Source: Piezodorus guildinii
Taxonomy: Eukaryota > Arthropoda > Insecta > Hemiptera > Pentatomidae
NCBI GenBank assembly: GCA_023052935.1
Contig: CM041294.1
Coordinates: 156,551,399-156,615,398, forward strand
Direction: 5' to 3'
DNA: 64,000 nucleotides
The translations under genes and the position numbers were made by a program. Positions 62,755 to 64,000 of this stretch are shown piece after piece. The notes beneath the pieces are model-generated. The model saw only the letters and a program-made list of their open reading frames with translations. It was not told the origin of the DNA and did no database searches. The number at the start of each line of letters is the position of its first letter. Position 1 is the first letter of the stretch.

Positions 62755-63270
62755 TTTTTTTTTTATTTTTTTTTTATTTTTTTGGATTCTACTTACCTTG
62801 AAATGTAAGCCCTCAAATTTTGAGGTAGAATAATTTTTTTAAATTTATTTGGTCGATTACAAAGATTCATTGTAATTGTGATCATTACAAAGCATTTATG
62901 CGAGACTTCGTTGCTATTTCATTTTCTTTTCTTTCGATTTTGATTCAAATTATTCGAAAAAAATTTCCTTATTCCAGAACACCTTACATTTTTTCTCTAT
63001 CATCAATAATAACTGAATCATCAGGGAATCACATCTCTTATAAATTGTTGCTTGACCATATTACATTATTTTTTTCTCTTTGTTTTTTGTTGTTCGATTT
63101 TCTATATCTTCAATAATCATCGAATTTTGGTGGAATTATATCTGTTTTAATTTGACTTAAATATATAGATCAATTTTTTTTTTGTTTATCGCCCTTTACT
63201 GATTCTAAAACTCTACTTATATTTTTCTCTATCTTCAAAAATGACAGAGTTATGGGCGTATTTATGTGTA
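62755..63270 (+). repeat. Decayed tandem repeat region
   Basis: A motif of the form TTTTCTCTATC-TTCAA-AAT recurs near 62989, 63098 and 63221, about 110-120 bases apart, each followed by GA-TTAT/CAT and GG. A 72-codon plus frame (62898-63116) spans part of it and looks accidental. Confidence 0.35.
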
Positions 63271-63271
63271 A

Positions 63272-64000
63272 GATTTTTTTTTTTTTTTTTTAATATTTTT
63301 ATTGAAATTTACAACTGTATTTTGTAATAAAACTAGTAAATATGCTGGTAAAGATAAAATACATGAAAAAACATGAAGAGAGACTGCCCATTGGCAGCAC
63401 TCTAGTAGTCAATCTAAACAAGAAGATCTCGAGGCCATCTTCTTTTCAGACGCCTCGGAGGGTTATCAGGGATCGAAGAGGAAGCTAGGGTAGAAACTAG
63501 TGGGTTATAGTGGGAATGAAGTTTTGCATGGAAAGATTCATACCTGGTTCGGGCCAAAACAGTAACATAGGGAACGTCAAGATCTTTGTGGATGAGCTTA
63601 TTAGTGACAAAGTAAGGAGCGTTGAGGATTTTACGAAGGATTTTGGATTGTAAGGATTGGATACGAGAGGAATTGGGTGGTTTGGTGGAGCCCCATAGCT
63701 CAATTCCGTAAGTCCAGATAGGTCTCATAATAGTCATGTAGATGAGTCTTTTGTAGTTAAGTGGAAGATTAGAACGTTTGTCTAGTAAGTGTTGAAGTAG
63801 TCTAAAACGTCGTGCAGTTTCTTGTCGTTTCAGTCTTGTATGAGGGTTCCAAGTAAGGCGTTTATCAAGGTGCAGTCCTAGATATCGGATCTGTTCAACC
63901 GGGACAAGAGGAGCATTGTTGAAGGAGACAGTAGGACAGGATGTTATAGGTTTACGACGAAGGGTAAAGATTATTTGATGGGATTTGTTGGAATTTATTT
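63272..64000 (-). mobile_element. Second jockey-like LINE, 3' part
   Basis: The T run at 63272-63290 (poly(A) on minus), a 3' UTR like that at 7008-7141 and the C terminus of ORF2 identify a relative of the 6996-11984 element. The rest lies beyond the window. Confidence 0.9.
63414..63998 (-). CDS. LINE ORF2, C-terminal part (open at window edge)
   Basis: The frame is open from the window edge to the stop at 63414, about 194 residues. It matches residues 706-898 of the ORF2 at 9838-7142: SHQIIFTLRRKP, VEQIRYLGLHLDKRLTWNPH, ETARRFRLLQHLLDKRS, MRPIWTYGIELWGS and PPRRLKRRWPRDLLV. Substitutions are spread over the whole stretch and none breaks the frame. That suggests a separate, selectively constrained lineage of the same family. 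The RT catalytic region is outside the window. Confidence 0.9.
   Translation of the reverse strand: MNSNKSHQIIFTLRRKPITSCPTVSFNNAPLVPVEQIRYLGLHLDKRLTWNPHTRLKRQETARRFRLLQHLLDKRSNLPLNYKRLIYMTIMRPIWTYGIELWGSTKPPNSSRIQSLQSKILRKILNAPYFVTNKLIHKDLDVPYVTVLARTRYESFHAKLHSHYNPLVSTLASSSIPDNPPRRLKRRWPRDLLV

Overview
This is a strongly AT-rich stretch of an animal nuclear genome, almost certainly an insect (perhaps hemipteran, but the species cannot be fixed from the sequence). The evidence is one multi-exon gene with GT-AG introns, jockey-type and RNase H-bearing LINEs, mariner and Tc1-like transposons, tRNA-derived SINEs and many microsatellites. No bacterial or viral gene organisation is seen.

The only host gene I can support runs on the minus strand from about 48.1 kb to 15.2 kb: a TMEM184B-like seven-pass membrane protein of the OST-alpha/DUF300 family. 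I reconstructed eight coding exons (44214 down to 15162) whose phases join without error into 394 residues plus stop, and a 5' non-coding exon at 47786 with a CpG-bearing promoter region near 48.07 kb. A phase-compatible acceptor and short tail at 22582-22545 suggests an alternative shorter C terminus. The introns (87 bp to 14.5 kb) are full of mobile elements.

Layout. 0-0.6 kb: repeat debris and a foldback with a hammerhead-like core. 0.9-3.65 kb: decayed LINE with RNase H. 3.7-4.2 kb: mariner and SINE remnants. 6984-11996: apparently intact jockey-like LINE (two ORFs, 12-bp target-site duplication). 12-15.16 kb: AT-rich, possible 3' UTR. 15.16-48.1 kb: the TMEM184B-like gene with SINEs, MITEs, mariner copies and an unclassified repeat family (here called Q) in its introns. 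48.5-50.2 kb: dead Tc1-like element with IR/DR ends. 50.2-52.2 kb: three adjacent Q copies, two of them inverted. 53.7-60.8 kb: microsatellites, LINE 3' ends, two mariner derivatives and a SINE. 61.2-62.7 kb: Q copies. 63.2-64 kb: 3' part of a second jockey-like LINE that leaves the window.

Three tRNA-derived SINE families recur. S1 starts with a Leu/Ser-like box A region (25.6, 26.8 kb). S2 carries an oligo(T) rather than poly(A) end on its own strand (4.0, 23.2, 30.5, 31.6, 44.8, 58.8 kb). S3 ends in AATAAATAAACAAAC-like repeats (15.4, 18.3, 38.2, 44.5, 59.3 kb). The most interesting signals are the same internal deletion in three mariner copies, the IR/DR Tc1-like element, the hammerhead-like foldbacks, the T-tailed SINE and the alternative last exon. 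I see no previously undescribed multi-gene system.
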